The position numbers and the translations under genes are program-made. Shown here one piece after another: positions 1 to 10,007 of a DNA stretch of 64,000 bases. The notes beneath the pieces are model-generated. The model was not told the origin of the DNA, searched no databases, and worked only from the letters and a program-made list of their open reading frames with translations. Where the stretch lies: contig JAPEUQ010000004.1 in the NCBI GenBank assembly GCA_027946365.1, positions 248,001-312,000 on the forward strand, read 5' to 3'. Every line of letters begins with the position of its first letter. The first letter of the stretch is position 1. This stretch comes from Kalmusia sp. IMI 367209 (Eukaryota > Ascomycota > Dothideomycetes > Pleosporales > Didymosphaeriaceae).

Positions 1-1109
1 AGTCAGCAACTAACATCGATTCGTAGAGACGTTTACTCAATACTTACTCAGTATCACTCTTTCAACGATCTTAGCAACGACGGGAGATTATGCGGCGACT
101 CGCCTATAGCATCGCTAGAATCGCCTCATAACCGCATTCATAATCTCATGGACCCTGGACATATGTCTCCACCGGCTGTCGCAGCTTTCGATCCGATTTT
201 CTGGCTACATCACGCGTAAAGTCTCCGTCCCATGAATGAAAAACTTACCTAATCTTTTCTGCGCAGGAACGTTGACAGGCAAATCGCGTTATTCCAAGCA
301 CTTTTTCCCGAAACGTACATCGAACAATGCGTAGCAGAAACGGCAACATGGACTATACGACAGGGTAACACCTTGAATGCGCAATCGCGTAAGTATTTTC
401 CCATCATATAGGTATATCCGTACTAAAATGTCGCAGCTCTTACGCCTTTCCATAAAACTGCGAGTGGAGAATGGTGGACATCAGCCAACAGCAGGAATAT
501 AGCTGACTTGGGCTACACGTATCCTGAGCTTGCTGACAACCCGAGCAACGAAACTCTGATATCTCGCATCAATGCTCTTTACCGAGACTCCGACCTCGCT
601 GCCACGAGCATGAAGCTGAACGCGTCTACAAAAGACATTGAATACATTGTGCAGGTCGAAATGCCTACGACTGGAAGTTTCTCGTATAACGTCGTCCTTT
701 TCTTGGGCGAGGTCGGGGATGATCCGTCCAAATGGCTCTCCGAAGATTCTTTCGTCAGTAAAACGTCGTCGCTGGGCGTAGTAGCCGCTCAAGGATCAAC
801 CTCCACGCTTGGGATGATAGTGCTTACGGACATCGTTAAAACGAGGATAGCGAAGAACGATGTCCAACAGACGCAAGTGGTCAAATATTTGATAACTAAC
901 TTGAAGTGGAGATTAGAATTGGTAAGCTTACAAAAATGCGTATGGATACGAACATAACTGAATAGACATAGGGAGAGGAAATATCAAGAAGCTACGTGCC
1001 TGGCGTCAAAGTCACATTGATGAGCACCAAGGTTGAGAGAGCTACATCAGCAGCGGAGATAGATCGCTGGGTTGGAGGATTTGATTTACTCGGCGATATT
1101 GATGCGTAA
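1..1109 (+). CDS. Tyrosinase, C-terminal part (gene cut by window start)
   Basis: Copper monooxygenase that oxidises phenols to o-quinones, usually in melanin or secondary metabolism. Four exons are readable: 1-215, 267-388, 437-921 and 972-1109, with the stop at 1107. All three introns begin GT and end AG and keep the frame. Exon 1 carries the CuB signature: HNRIH, then AFDPIFWLHH, completed across the first intron by NVDR. That gives the three expected CuB histidines. The roughly 230 residues after CuB resemble the C-terminal lid/propeptide domain of long fungal tyrosinases, which is removed on activation. The CuA half lies upstream of the window, so total length and localisation cannot be judged. 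The CuB motif makes the family call firm. The substrate is unknown. Confidence 0.9.
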
Positions 1110-1258
1110 TGGGTGTGAACCAAAAATGAGGTTCCGACGAGTTACACGTGTTGCAGGATCAAACTGAAATTGTATACTTTTCTCTTTTGCCTTCGGACAG
1201 AGGTCTCTGTTCATAATATTGGAGAACATATAATCCGTTCGTCACGTTCAAATTCCCT

Positions 1259-2873
1259 TCAGAAGCATGTCGGTAAGAATAACAATGACAAAAAAACACA
1301 ATGCCGGCATGGTGTTGTCAACGCTAGGACTCTTCGATCCTGATCCTCTTTTCGGAGGAGGGGATGGTCTTCATCGCCTAGCACATCGCCTTTGGCAACT
1401 GGGTAACGGATTTCTGCAAGCCTAATGCCGGATTCGATTTCTGCTAAAGCTTTGATCGAGACTTCTAAAACTTTCTGAGCATTCTGAAGCTTCTGTATAT
1501 GCTTACTGGAAGGACAGCCTTGGCTAGTGACAGCTACGTATTGATGGATAGCCTGTTGATGCTTCGCCTCTTTGGCTTTATGATCAGGCATGACCTCTGC
1601 TTTCTTACAATTACACTTGATCTTCCATATCCATTTCAGGCGCTTTTGCTCACTCTCAGTCTGTCTACCGCACACTTCCTTGATTTCAAGGGCATCGTTT
1701 TTCAGATCTTGAGAGGTTGAGTCTGGAGACATTCCATCGCACTCGGTAGTTCGAAACCCTGATTCAAAGCTGATCGTGAATTCGATTTTCTTTTTTTTGC
1801 TGATCGTGGGGGCGCAATCCAAAGTCTTTTCGTTTCCGCTTTTCTCCTTGGTCTGATTGTCCTTTCTCTGGATAAGAGCCTGGTCCATACTTGATGGGCA
1901 TGATGGCTCGTGTTTTGCTCTCCGAAGTATCTTCATGTCTCGAGATTGAAGTATTCCAACGACTTCCACGCTTAGAAGCTCGAAAAGAATCTGGATTTCC
2001 TTGGATCGTGGTCGCTATTTCAGCTTCACTAGACGAGTCAGTTTGTGAGTTATCAGCTGAAGTAGCCACCCAACGTTGGGCTGTCTTGGGTCGGGAATTA
2101 GCGGAAGAAATGTTTGGTCCTTCAGTGGGCATGTCTGGTCCAGGTCTAGAAGATTTGTCGAGATTTCTAGTAATTGTAGTCAAGTTTGAATAAAAATCCG
2201 ACACAGTGCCCTCAGGTGCGCCAATGAGATTCTCTGTCATAAATTGAGCGTCACGAGGAGTGAGTAATAAGTGCGCGCTACTACCGCAGACTGTGGATCC
2301 TAGAGGGTTAGTACGTACATGTGGTCTCAGCGATGCGAAGCGCAGATGGCAAAGGATCGACGCCTATTTTCCTCTTAGCTTCGGCATTTCGCTTCTCATC
2401 AAATTCTCCACACTGGTCTAGAAAGTAAGTAGTAGATTCACGGTCGAGCTGTCCTACTTTGACCCAAGTTCCGGTTGGAACTTTAGAACGGTAGTGGTCC
2501 AAATCTACATGTGAGAGTTTCGGGGGTTGGGTACTCGTAAACCACGGCAGAATAGAGAGAATACGCTTTCCTGTTATATTATCACGTGGTGATTCCCCGT
2601 CGTGTTGTAAGCAAAGATGGTTCGCTACCCGGTCGTAAGGAACGTTATGGGAAGTAATCCCCCTTACAGGACATTTCCTAGATGACGAAAGAGAGGTATT
2701 CTCGAGGAACCATGGTCGGTCGTTGAAGTACCATGCTCTCTGAAAATAGGAATCACATTGGCGTCTCGGTACTGTACTTTTGGATCGGTGATCTCGCCCG
2801 GCTGAACCATACGAACAATAGAGTCGGGTTAGAAGCTGCGAAGCAGAAAATGGCCCAGCTATTGCTGTATACT
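1259..2873 (-). pseudogene. Frame-broken gene of unknown function with basic C-terminal half
   Basis: Read on the minus strand, an open frame starts after a good acceptor (TTTACAG) near 2873 and runs to about 2308. It contains KVPTGTWVKVGQLDRES and looks like globular protein. Coding character continues in a second frame from about 2325 (HVRTNPLGSTVCGSSAH into FMTENLIGAPEG) to about 1764, and then in a third frame to 1259. The second switch falls on a run of eight T (plus strand) near 1790. The second frame contains a nuclear-localisation-like KRKRK. No intron with good signals explains either switch, so two one-base frameshifts (real or assembly errors) are the simplest reading. No start codon or upstream exon was identified. 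I do not recognise the family. A distant link to the RS-tailed proteins elsewhere in the window was considered but is not supported well enough to claim. Confidence 0.4.
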
Positions 2874-3751
2874 GTAAAGAAACTTAGGAAGTTTGATTAA
2901 GACCACTTGGGATGAAATATGTAATACTAGGGTCACAAGGTTTTCATCGTGGTACAAATGGTAAATCAGCATGCTGTGCATTGCCCGATCATTTGACTAG
3001 TTGAACGTATGATTGAGGATCTAGGCTAAGGACCCATTTGGACACGAGAGTTTCAAACACTCGGATGGGAGAAGTGACGACCGCCGCTATCGGTATCATG
3101 TCCTGACGTGAGAAGCTAGCAAATCAATCAGAAGTGTAGATGAAACTACTGGGACAGATGACTCAGTGGCACCGGTATGACGTTATACGTAGTGGCTAGG
3201 TATCACGCCTTTAGAATTTTGAAGGCGGGCCATGTTCTGTGTTTCCCATATTCAAGTGGCTCATTAGCGACAGCGAAACATTCTAAGTTTGAGAACGTAT
3301 ATCTAGATAACATGCGCAGTATTTGACGGCCTCTATCGACTTGAAACTGCATATTCGGGTTGGAGAAAATGATGATGGCCGTTTGTAGGTTGGTTGTGGG
3401 TCGGGTGCTGATAAGCATAGGGGGCGCCTCGGCTGGTACGCGTAGGCGTGCTTCTCGCGTCATGATACATTGCTCCCTCCATTCACGTTTGATGTAGTAT
3501 TATCAAAGATCAAGTTGAATCACGAATTGGATGGTAAATGTGAGCGCGCACGGTCCATCGTTGGGCCTGTGAATAAAGTCTACGCGCGCAGGATCCACCG
3601 CAGACCTACTTCGGCCCCAATAATATTATGAACCGTAACACTTCGCTGCAGTCTATTTCAACCCATCTCCACGCTATCCCTGGGATCATAGATACCCCTT
3701 CAGCGAAAGCTAACCTCAACTTTTACCTTATACATTAGCCCTGCCAGCACT
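2874..3751. other. Intergenic stretch, one weak small ORF
   Basis: Nothing convincing. A minus-strand frame at 3203-3463 could encode 86 residues from an ATG, with ordinary amino-acid composition but no recognisable domain, signal peptide or splice context. It is not called as a gene. Confidence 0.3.
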
Positions 3752-4399
3752 ATGCCTACAAACACTTCGAAAGACTCTAAGCATCCGCACGATTATAAGG
3801 CCACACGGGGTACGACTGCCGGGTAAAACTTTGGTTCGATGCTTAATAACATTGTTGATGCCACTCACTACCATAGCTGGAAGGGACCATTCGAAGACCT
3901 AGATAATCCGGATACTTGTACTCCGGGACCTACAAAGGCTGCTTGGAGTTACGATGGATCTAGATTCGTGTTCGCCCTCCTCCTTTCACAATAATTCATG
4001 ATGAGAATGATGGAAGCGTCACTCGCTGGCCGCGACTACCGTTCTCTGAGGAGCGAGACAAACAAAGAACTCGCGATACTACAGAAAGAGCAACGCGAAA
4101 TCGCCGCTGCACCGAGCGCAAGCGGTAGCGCGTATGATCGGAGATTCTTAGCCAAACTCGCTGAAGTTTAAGCCGCGCATGAAGTACGGAAGTCCTGCGA
4201 TGCTCAAATAGCGGAACTAGAAGGGGAGCACAAGGACGCCGAAGAGACTTTCAACTTATGGCTACGTCATGTGTAGAGCGCCTTAGTTCTGCACGCTCAG
4301 CCTATCTCACAGCTTCGACATCAGTGAATGGGAAGCACGCTCAATTTTATAGAGGAGAAACTGAAAACACAACGAGGCAAGATCGAAAGTAATTGACAC
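3752..4399 (+). pseudogene. Pseudogene of the window's coiled-coil protein family (third copy)
   Basis: One continuous plus-strand frame from the ATG at 3752 is interrupted by stops at 3824, 3992, 4169 and 4274. The first may be spliced out by a GT-AG intron (about 3822-3876). The translation aligns with the N-termini of the intact proteins at 6958-9561 and 56189-58444. All three share a glycine-containing segment, then a hydrophobic [AL][IL][IL][LI]S motif (ALLLSQ here, AIILSY and ALLISQ there). This is followed by a conserved Ala 10-14 residues later, an aromatic, a helix, a small-residue linker (PSASGSAY) and a second helix ending near a Trp. The second stop falls where one homologue has Glu. 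The remainder corresponding to the central domain is missing or unrecognisable. This is a decayed, truncated family member. Confidence 0.6.
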
Positions 4400-5076
4400 C
4401 CAGATACACGACAAACTGAGTGGATTCGATATTCTGAGAGGCACTAACATGATTGAGGACATTTGACAGTAGAGTTTGGAGGTAGAGATGAGACTGGCGG
4501 ATGTGATGAAGAGCGGGTCACTATTCTAAATTTGGATGGATTTGTTCATGTATGGCCTGGCCTGTCCTTCCACTTGTGTTTTTGGTTTGGTAGAGAGCAA
4601 AAGATGAATCTGCTAATTCTGTTATGAACTTCTGCCGAGAATGGAATCAGTTTAACGAAAGTGATGGTTGAAAGCAAGACCAGGCGTATTGCAGTAGCAT
4701 TGCATCGACTGATGAACATAGCGCATCTACTCAGTTACGTGCCTATATATTTATGGTGTACCTTCAGAGTATATGGAACGCAAAACATAGCGTTGTGCTT
4801 GTTGTTGGCTGCGCTTGCCTTGTTTTCATGCCCCAATCTGGGGTGGCGGTCCCGTGTCCGTGTCCATAGTCCCTCCTTCCTTCACCTTGGCTAGTGTCAC
4901 CCAAAGGGACTCACGCTAGTGGGTCTGCTTATTTCATAAAAACGGCTCTCTGATCTGCTCTTCCTCTCTCTTCCCTCCCTCACTTCCAAACACCTCAGTA
5001 CTCAAGCTCCTGCCAACCGCTCTCACAACCTTTTCTCTCGCTACAGCTTCCAGCACCGCAAAGCAACCCAGGCACC
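4400..5076. promoter_or_regulatory. Intergenic; 3' decay of the pseudogene, then upstream region of the repeat-precursor gene
   Basis: No supported gene. The last ~140 bases before the ATG at 5077 are pyrimidine-rich (repeated CTCT/TCCC runs), as is common in fungal 5' UTRs and core promoters. No specific factor site was identified. Confidence 0.3.
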
Positions 5077-5759
5077 ATGCAACTCGCCATCTTTCTATTT
5101 GCAGCAGCCGCTGCGGCAAGGCCTATCGCACAGGACAAGCGCGAAGCAGCTTTGGAAGGTGAGTCTACTCCGGCTCTTTCGTGCTGACGCCGGCTACTCT
5201 ATACAAGGGTGTGAATGCTAACGACCGTGTAGCTGGTATTCCCCATAGTCCCATTACTGTTGGTCATCCTCACGTCTGGGGCTCCGACAGCGAGGCCGCT
5301 GAAGGCGTACATTGTCTTCGGGATCCCGCTGGGAGCTGTACTGGGGACAACGCTATCAAGTCCAGCGGCCGCGATTTGGCATCCAGCCCATTGGCTTCTG
5401 ACCCTCTCGCGTCTAACTCGTTAGCTTTCGATCCACCGGCAGCCAATCCACCGGCAAACACCGACAAGCATCAGGCACCGAAATACCTCCCCAGCATTCC
5501 TTTGGGGTTTGATCCCCTCGCCTCTGATCCCTTCGCTAGCGATCCACTGGCATCCGACCCTCTTGCTAGCGATACTCTTGCCAGCGACGAAAAGCGTCAG
5601 GCACCGAAACATTTCATCAACGGGCCTCTTACATCTGGTTTTTCGGCATCGGACCCGATGGCATCGGACCCTCTTGCTAGCGATCCGCTAGCGAAATTTG
5701 ATAAGCGTCAATCCGACCCTCTCGCCAATGATCCTCATATTAGTGATCATCTAGCCTAA
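5077..5759 (+). CDS. Secreted Kex2-site repeat precursor (KEP/RiPP-like), 202 aa
   Basis: Two exons, 5077-5158 and 5233-5759; the intron GTGAGT...GTGTAG keeps the frame. Residues 1-14 are a short signal peptide (MQLAIFLFAAAAAA). DKR at 20-22 followed by EA looks like a Kex2 site at the end of a short propeptide. Residues 29-104 hold two cysteines (55, 63). From residue 76 the protein is built of SDPLA units. Dibasic-type sites at 105-107 (DKH), 147-149 (EKR) and 184-186 (DKR) are each followed by Gln, twice as QAPK and once as QSDP. This is the layout of a Kex2-processed repeat protein that would release several related peptides, with N-terminal Gln able to cyclise to pyroglutamate. Family knowledge: such precursors give mating pheromones, hydrophobic surface peptides (repellents) or dikaritin RiPPs. 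Which applies here is unknown. Confidence 0.75.
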
Positions 5760-6356
5760 AGAGGCATCAAGGTCTCTTTCTACGGGAAAAAGGGGAGGTA
5801 TACATTGTGCAAAGTCAGAGCTTTGTGAAAAGGTCATCTGAAAATCTGCAGATTCTGAGGTGAACTAGTAGTAGATATAATTACATGAGTCTTCTATGAT
5901 CACTGTCTCGGGATGTTTCCCTACCGCCCAAATGCTCGTTCATACTATCAATTTCACCATGACTACTTTCGCAGAAGTTCTACTGCGACTACATGCGTTG
6001 GCTTGTCGGCCTGGAAATCCACATGACTTCATCGCGTAATGATTGTCACTAAAGTCTGGCATTGAATATTGTTTATACAAAGTTCGACCGCGAGAAAAAA
6101 CTCCAAAAAGCACAGTAATCATCCGCATAACACATACCCCATAAAGTCTAATTACGATGTACACTCCGCCTATTGTTTTCCATGTAGATATCTCCCCAAT
6201 TCTGTATTCCACTTTTTCCACCTCACTTCTAGCCTAGAAGCACTAACAAGCAATTTGCAGTAACGTAGCTCTGCCATATCTCCTTCCAATCTCAAAACAA
6301 GAGAACGAAAACTTCTTCTTCTTCGATGACATCAGGTTTGGTCTTTATGTCGTGAC
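5760..6356. other. Intergenic, no gene seen
   Basis: 3' flank of the repeat precursor and sequence without a convincing coding frame on either strand. Confidence 0.4.
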
Positions 6357-6574
6357 GCAGCTAAGCATGATGGCATGCGCCTTAGTTGTCGATGTCCTCG
6401 CAAATATCCCACTACTACCTGTATCCGTGGCTTTGAGGAGCATGAGCAATCTAGATGTTATTGTCGCAGCCAAGCAGGATGGTGTGCGCCTAGATTGTCA
6501 TTGTCCCAGCAAATGTCGTGCTGCTGTCTGTATCCGCGGCTTCGGGGAGCATCAGCAGGCAAGTAATCCATATG
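6357..6574. repeat. Diverged tandem duplication, about 109-bp unit, two copies
   Basis: Copies at about 6357-6465 and 6466-6574 share GCAGC.AAGCA.GATGG near their starts and TGTATCCG.GGCTT..GGAGCAT near their ends. The block offset is 109 bp; the end of a possible third copy (TTGTCGTAGCC) begins near 6578. On the plus strand, but in two different frames, each copy reads like a Cys-rich segment (C.CP.K, then CIRGF.EH). On the minus strand one copy overlaps the open frame at 6458-6718. Each copy is preceded by CGCAG, so duplicated exons are possible. Confidence 0.5.
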
Positions 6575-6718
6575 GTATTGTCGTAGCCTTTTCGTGAGCA
6601 CTTCTTTCACTCTTCCTTCTCTGGAATTCGATTCAATGAGCATTTCAATGTCTCGAGATGCCTCAGAGCGTGGCATGAGGTGCTTGAAAGTTTGTTCGAC
6701 TCGAGCCATGGCATTCAT
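6458..6718 (-). CDS. Possible small hypothetical protein (weak)
   Basis: An open frame of 86 codons from ATG at 6718 on the minus strand. The first ~55 residues are helical and charged (MNAMARVEQTFKHL, then IEMLIESNSREGRVKEVL), and the C-terminal third lies inside the tandem duplication. There is no signal peptide, domain or recognised homologue. It could be a real small gene, an exon or chance. The overlapping Cys-rich plus-strand reading competes with it. Confidence 0.2.
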   Translation of the reverse strand: MNAMARVEQTFKHLMPRSEASRDIEMLIESNSREGRVKEVLTKRLRQYHMDYLPADAPRSRGYRQQHDICWDNDNLGAHHPAWLRQ

Positions 6719-6957
6719 GACTGAGTAGATATGGAGAAATGGTTAGCCGGATACGCCTATCACGATGATTCTCCGTCGATTCTTAGTATGGAGATACTGG
6801 ATATTTGTTGATACTTCGACCTGGTAGTCGAAACGCATGGAAGACATGTCCTGGATGAGATTTCCTTGTCAACCTCTGCCAGGACAAGAGATTATCGAAA
6901 ACAAAAGAGACGAGGCTTTAAGCGTTCGCTTGTGCCTCTATCGATCGTTCTTTTTGT

Positions 6958-9561
6958 TCACCTGTTCACTTCTAGAAGAGTGTTGTTCGTAGTTTTGCTA
7001 TGGAAACTAGAGCTCTCTTCTTTGCTTTCTACGCACAATCCGCCTATATACTCGTCATCATCGTCATCGTTATCCGGGAAGCTAAATCGCGCAACGGCAT
7101 TGAGGATAGGTGCCTCGGTCTTGATGATAACCGAATCAATCGTGTGATCGTGAACAATGTCTGGAAGGACTGCTAAGGCAGTGAAACGTGATCTAGTCAT
7201 TGGAGTCTGCTTTCGTCGAAGCAAATGGGATCGATGTTGACGACCTTGAAACGAGAAGGCGGGGTCAAGAATCTGAAGCCTTGGGCTCTTCATAGCGCGT
7301 GAGCCATCGTCTGCGTTATTGACAAGCTTGCGCTTTGTGGTTTGCTGAATATTGGGGCGATTGGAAACTGGATGTTCCTTGTCGGTGGTATCTTCTCGCA
7401 GCTTTGTTCCGCCGGTTCGTAGCTCTTGGTCGTGATTGCTTGTAGATGAGGTTATATCCATATTTGCATCGGGCTTATAGTGTTCATTCGAGCTACAGGG
7501 GAATTTTTCTTCCTCAATAGTGGTTGGTGGCTCTTCAGTTGCTTTTGCCTTCTTCCTCAAAGGGCCCAGATCATCATATTTGCCAAAGGCCACAATACTT
7601 CGCTTACTAGAGGTTGAACGAAGCGATGGCGCTGGTACCGGCTCTGGGGAGCCAGCCTTAGCAGTAGCGTATCTCTGCACATCTGCTCTATGCTTTTCCG
7701 CTTCGGCGGCTTGTAACCGTGCACCGTAAGTGCTAACAGGCACAGAAGAAGTTGAAGCTTCATTCAGGATCATTTCAGAGACTGAATTCGCTGCATTGTC
7801 TTGAGCAATGGGTTGTTCTGGAGAGTTAACCCTCATATCTGCTTGTTCTGCGTCGCTCCAGTGAACATGTTGTTGACTGGACCGTTTTTCTGCACTCAAA
7901 TTTCGCATCTGAGAGCTCTTTGTTCGGTTCGACTGCTCATTCAAACGATCTTCTTGCGCTTCATTGACTGGATGTTCAGCATGCTTCGAGAACCATACGG
8001 CGTTGGTAGCAGCTAACTCCTGTTGGAGCACGTAAAGATTTGCCACTATTAGTGGCGTATGGCTTTCAAGAATGGTGTGAGTGGTATCGGGCGAAGAATG
8101 TGGAGGGGCTTCAGTGGGTGTATCCTGCTCTGGTTGCGATAACCCAATTTTAACGTAGCGACGCCCCCTAACGTGAACAGGTGCATCGGCACCCTTAGAC
8201 TTCTCTCCATAACAACAGCTCTCGTAGCAAGATCCATGACTCGAATTGTACTCTACAGCGATACAATGCCAGTCGCTCCAAAGGCCATCATATACGCTCT
8301 TTTCGATGGAAGAATAGTCGACCTGGTTCCACTGTAACATGGTGCCCATGTCGCCCGCACACGGGAGCAATTCTTCCCATTGTAAAACGCGATCGAACTT
8401 CGTGCGTCTATGAGAATACGCGTTTTCTTCCTCGGGTCCCGTGCTGATCCATGTCTGTGTGGGCCAGGATTCGAAGTCATGGAATCCCCAGTCTCGAGCT
8501 TTTGTATAAACTTCACGATAGATCGCGCGAGCCTTGTGCTTCTGATGGCCAAGTCTCAGAGCTGTCGTGTTCCAAACGTTACGATACTCGGCTTTATTTC
8601 GAATCATATCTTCTCTGCTCTTATGAGGAAGGTTATTGGATTCCGCCCAAATCCCACACCAGCGTTCGAACTCGCGCATCCATCTTCTGAACTGAGAACG
8701 AGCTTCGTGGAAATTGTTTGCACAAAAGTCTACCCAAATCGGGACACACTCTTGCAATTCGTTGCTGCTAATGTATAATTGGTTCGACCGATAGCCTTTA
8801 TGCTTAGACGGGTCATATTTCAGACTCTGTTCAGGTGCATGTTCTTGTTCAGGTGCGCGCTCTTCCTCACTTGAACCACACGAGGGATGATCACAATGCC
8901 TTTTTTCACCTTCCGCTGGTTCTACTATAAATCCGGACATCTCAAAAGTCATAGATAACTCGCAATCAACTTTTGACCAACCGGCTTCAAAGTTTCGGCG
9001 ACACTGGTTCAGAGACTCGTTGAGAGCGGCTTGCTCGGAAATGACCTGATCTAGAGTATGTTGCAGCTTTGGTCGACTCTCAAAAGCTTGAAGTAGCTTC
9101 AACTCATCCTCTTTCTCTTGGCCTGGTCTACCGTCTTTGAGTTGAGCCATCAAAAGCTCGATCTTATAGCCTAACAAATCAAGCGCAGCCTTCGTCTCAT
9201 GTTGCTTGTTCGAGAGTGTGCGAAGTCGTTCTTCGGAAGCGCTGCTCATGTGGCGGAAACTATGCCCAGCGCATATAGCATCCCTTATTTTCTGAGCAAG
9301 ACTGTATGATAGAATGATTGCTGTCACCGGTTTGCTGAGGTCACCGTTGGCGACGTTCATCAGTCTAGAGGGGCCATCGATGTATTGATTAACGCAGTGG
9401 TTCGGGTGCATCTCCGATTTAGAGGCCGCGAAAACGTGCTCGAGTGTCGATTCCATGGGACATATTTGCGAAAACGGGCCCTCGTTGCGGCACGCCATGG
9501 CTGTGTTCTCGATGGGAGACGTTGCCGCGTATCGTAATGGCTGGCTCTTGTAATGCGCCAA
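6958..9561 (-). CDS. Large coiled-coil/disordered protein, 867 aa (paired family, copy b)
   Basis: Uninterrupted frame. Function is not recognised. Residues 63-100 hold the family N-terminal motif (GPSRLMNVANGD, then AIILSYS). Residues 107-205 are two heptad-rich helices separated by a Gly/Pro linker (DGRPGQ) and closed by a Trp. Residues ~270-460 are Trp-rich and globular, including a K.E[YF] then A.RL then Y...Y signature (KAEYRN, ALRLG, YREVYTKARDWG) shared with 56189-58444. The last ~350 residues are Ser/Glu/Lys-rich, probably disordered, with basic nuclear-type clusters (TSSKRS, RKKAK, TKRKL). There is no signal peptide or membrane segment. The start is 446 bp from, and divergent to, the RS-tailed gene at 10008, so a shared promoter is likely. 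Nuclear location is inferred from the basic clusters only. Confidence 0.7.
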   Translation of the reverse strand: MAHYKSQPLRYAATSPIENTAMACRNEGPFSQICPMESTLEHVFAASKSEMHPNHCVNQYIDGPSRLMNVANGDLSKPVTAIILSYSLAQKIRDAICAGHSFRHMSSASEERLRTLSNKQHETKAALDLLGYKIELLMAQLKDGRPGQEKEDELKLLQAFESRPKLQHTLDQVISEQAALNESLNQCRRNFEAGWSKVDCELSMTFEMSGFIVEPAEGEKRHCDHPSCGSSEEERAPEQEHAPEQSLKYDPSKHKGYRSNQLYISSNELQECVPIWVDFCANNFHEARSQFRRWMREFERWCGIWAESNNLPHKSREDMIRNKAEYRNVWNTTALRLGHQKHKARAIYREVYTKARDWGFHDFESWPTQTWISTGPEEENAYSHRRTKFDRVLQWEELLPCAGDMGTMLQWNQVDYSSIEKSVYDGLWSDWHCIAVEYNSSHGSCYESCCYGEKSKGADAPVHVRGRRYVKIGLSQPEQDTPTEAPPHSSPDTTHTILESHTPLIVANLYVLQQELAATNAVWFSKHAEHPVNEAQEDRLNEQSNRTKSSQMRNLSAEKRSSQQHVHWSDAEQADMRVNSPEQPIAQDNAANSVSEMILNEASTSSVPVSTYGARLQAAEAEKHRADVQRYATAKAGSPEPVPAPSLRSTSSKRSIVAFGKYDDLGPLRKKAKATEEPPTTIEEEKFPCSSNEHYKPDANMDITSSTSNHDQELRTGGTKLREDTTDKEHPVSNRPNIQQTTKRKLVNNADDGSRAMKSPRLQILDPAFSFQGRQHRSHLLRRKQTPMTRSRFTALAVLPDIVHDHTIDSVIIKTEAPILNAVARFSFPDNDDDDDEYIGGLCVESKEESSSFHSKTTNNTLLEVNR

Positions 9562-10007
9562 GTCTATGCCTGCCTTGAAACAGGAAATTCAGGCGGAGGA
9601 GTCAATGTCACCAAGCGTTCGGTCGTGTGCGCGCAAGCGATACGCGCAGGATAAGATGTCCGGGTTAGGGGTAGAATGGCAAGACGTAAATATGAGGCTT
9701 TTGGGCTGAGGGGTCCAGTTCTTATGCAAAATGGCGGTTGGAGTTGCTATTCGAAAGATCTGGTAAACAAGTGAAATAATCTCCGGAGGTCGCTGTGACG
9801 TAACTTATTCATTCACTCATTGATTATCGTCACAACAAAAAGCTTCATTTGGCCCGTGCACGATTCCGTACACAGTCCACTAGAACGAACAAATACTATC
9901 TCTCCCAACTTCCAATTTACTCATCTAGATCTGACCCACGGGCGACGTGCTCGATTCGCAGCCAGCTCCACTTTTGGCGGCTTCCGCAGCCCTTGCGCTT
10001 GATCAGT
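9562..10007. promoter_or_regulatory. Shared divergent promoter region
   Basis: 446 bp between two divergent starts (minus at 9561, plus at 10008). It contains CGCGCAAGCGATACGCGC-like CG-rich sequence near 9630-9650 and a TGACGTAAC element near 9796 that resembles a CRE/ATF-type site. The motif match is by eye and the regulatory role is inference. Confidence 0.35.

Noticed and set aside
1..5759. Tyrosinase plus repeat precursor as a dikaritin-type RiPP cluster
   Set aside because: No DUF3328/UstYa-like protein (paired HXXHC motifs) is visible, the tyrosinase is the long classical type with a C-terminal domain, and two broken genes lie between. Proximity alone is not enough.
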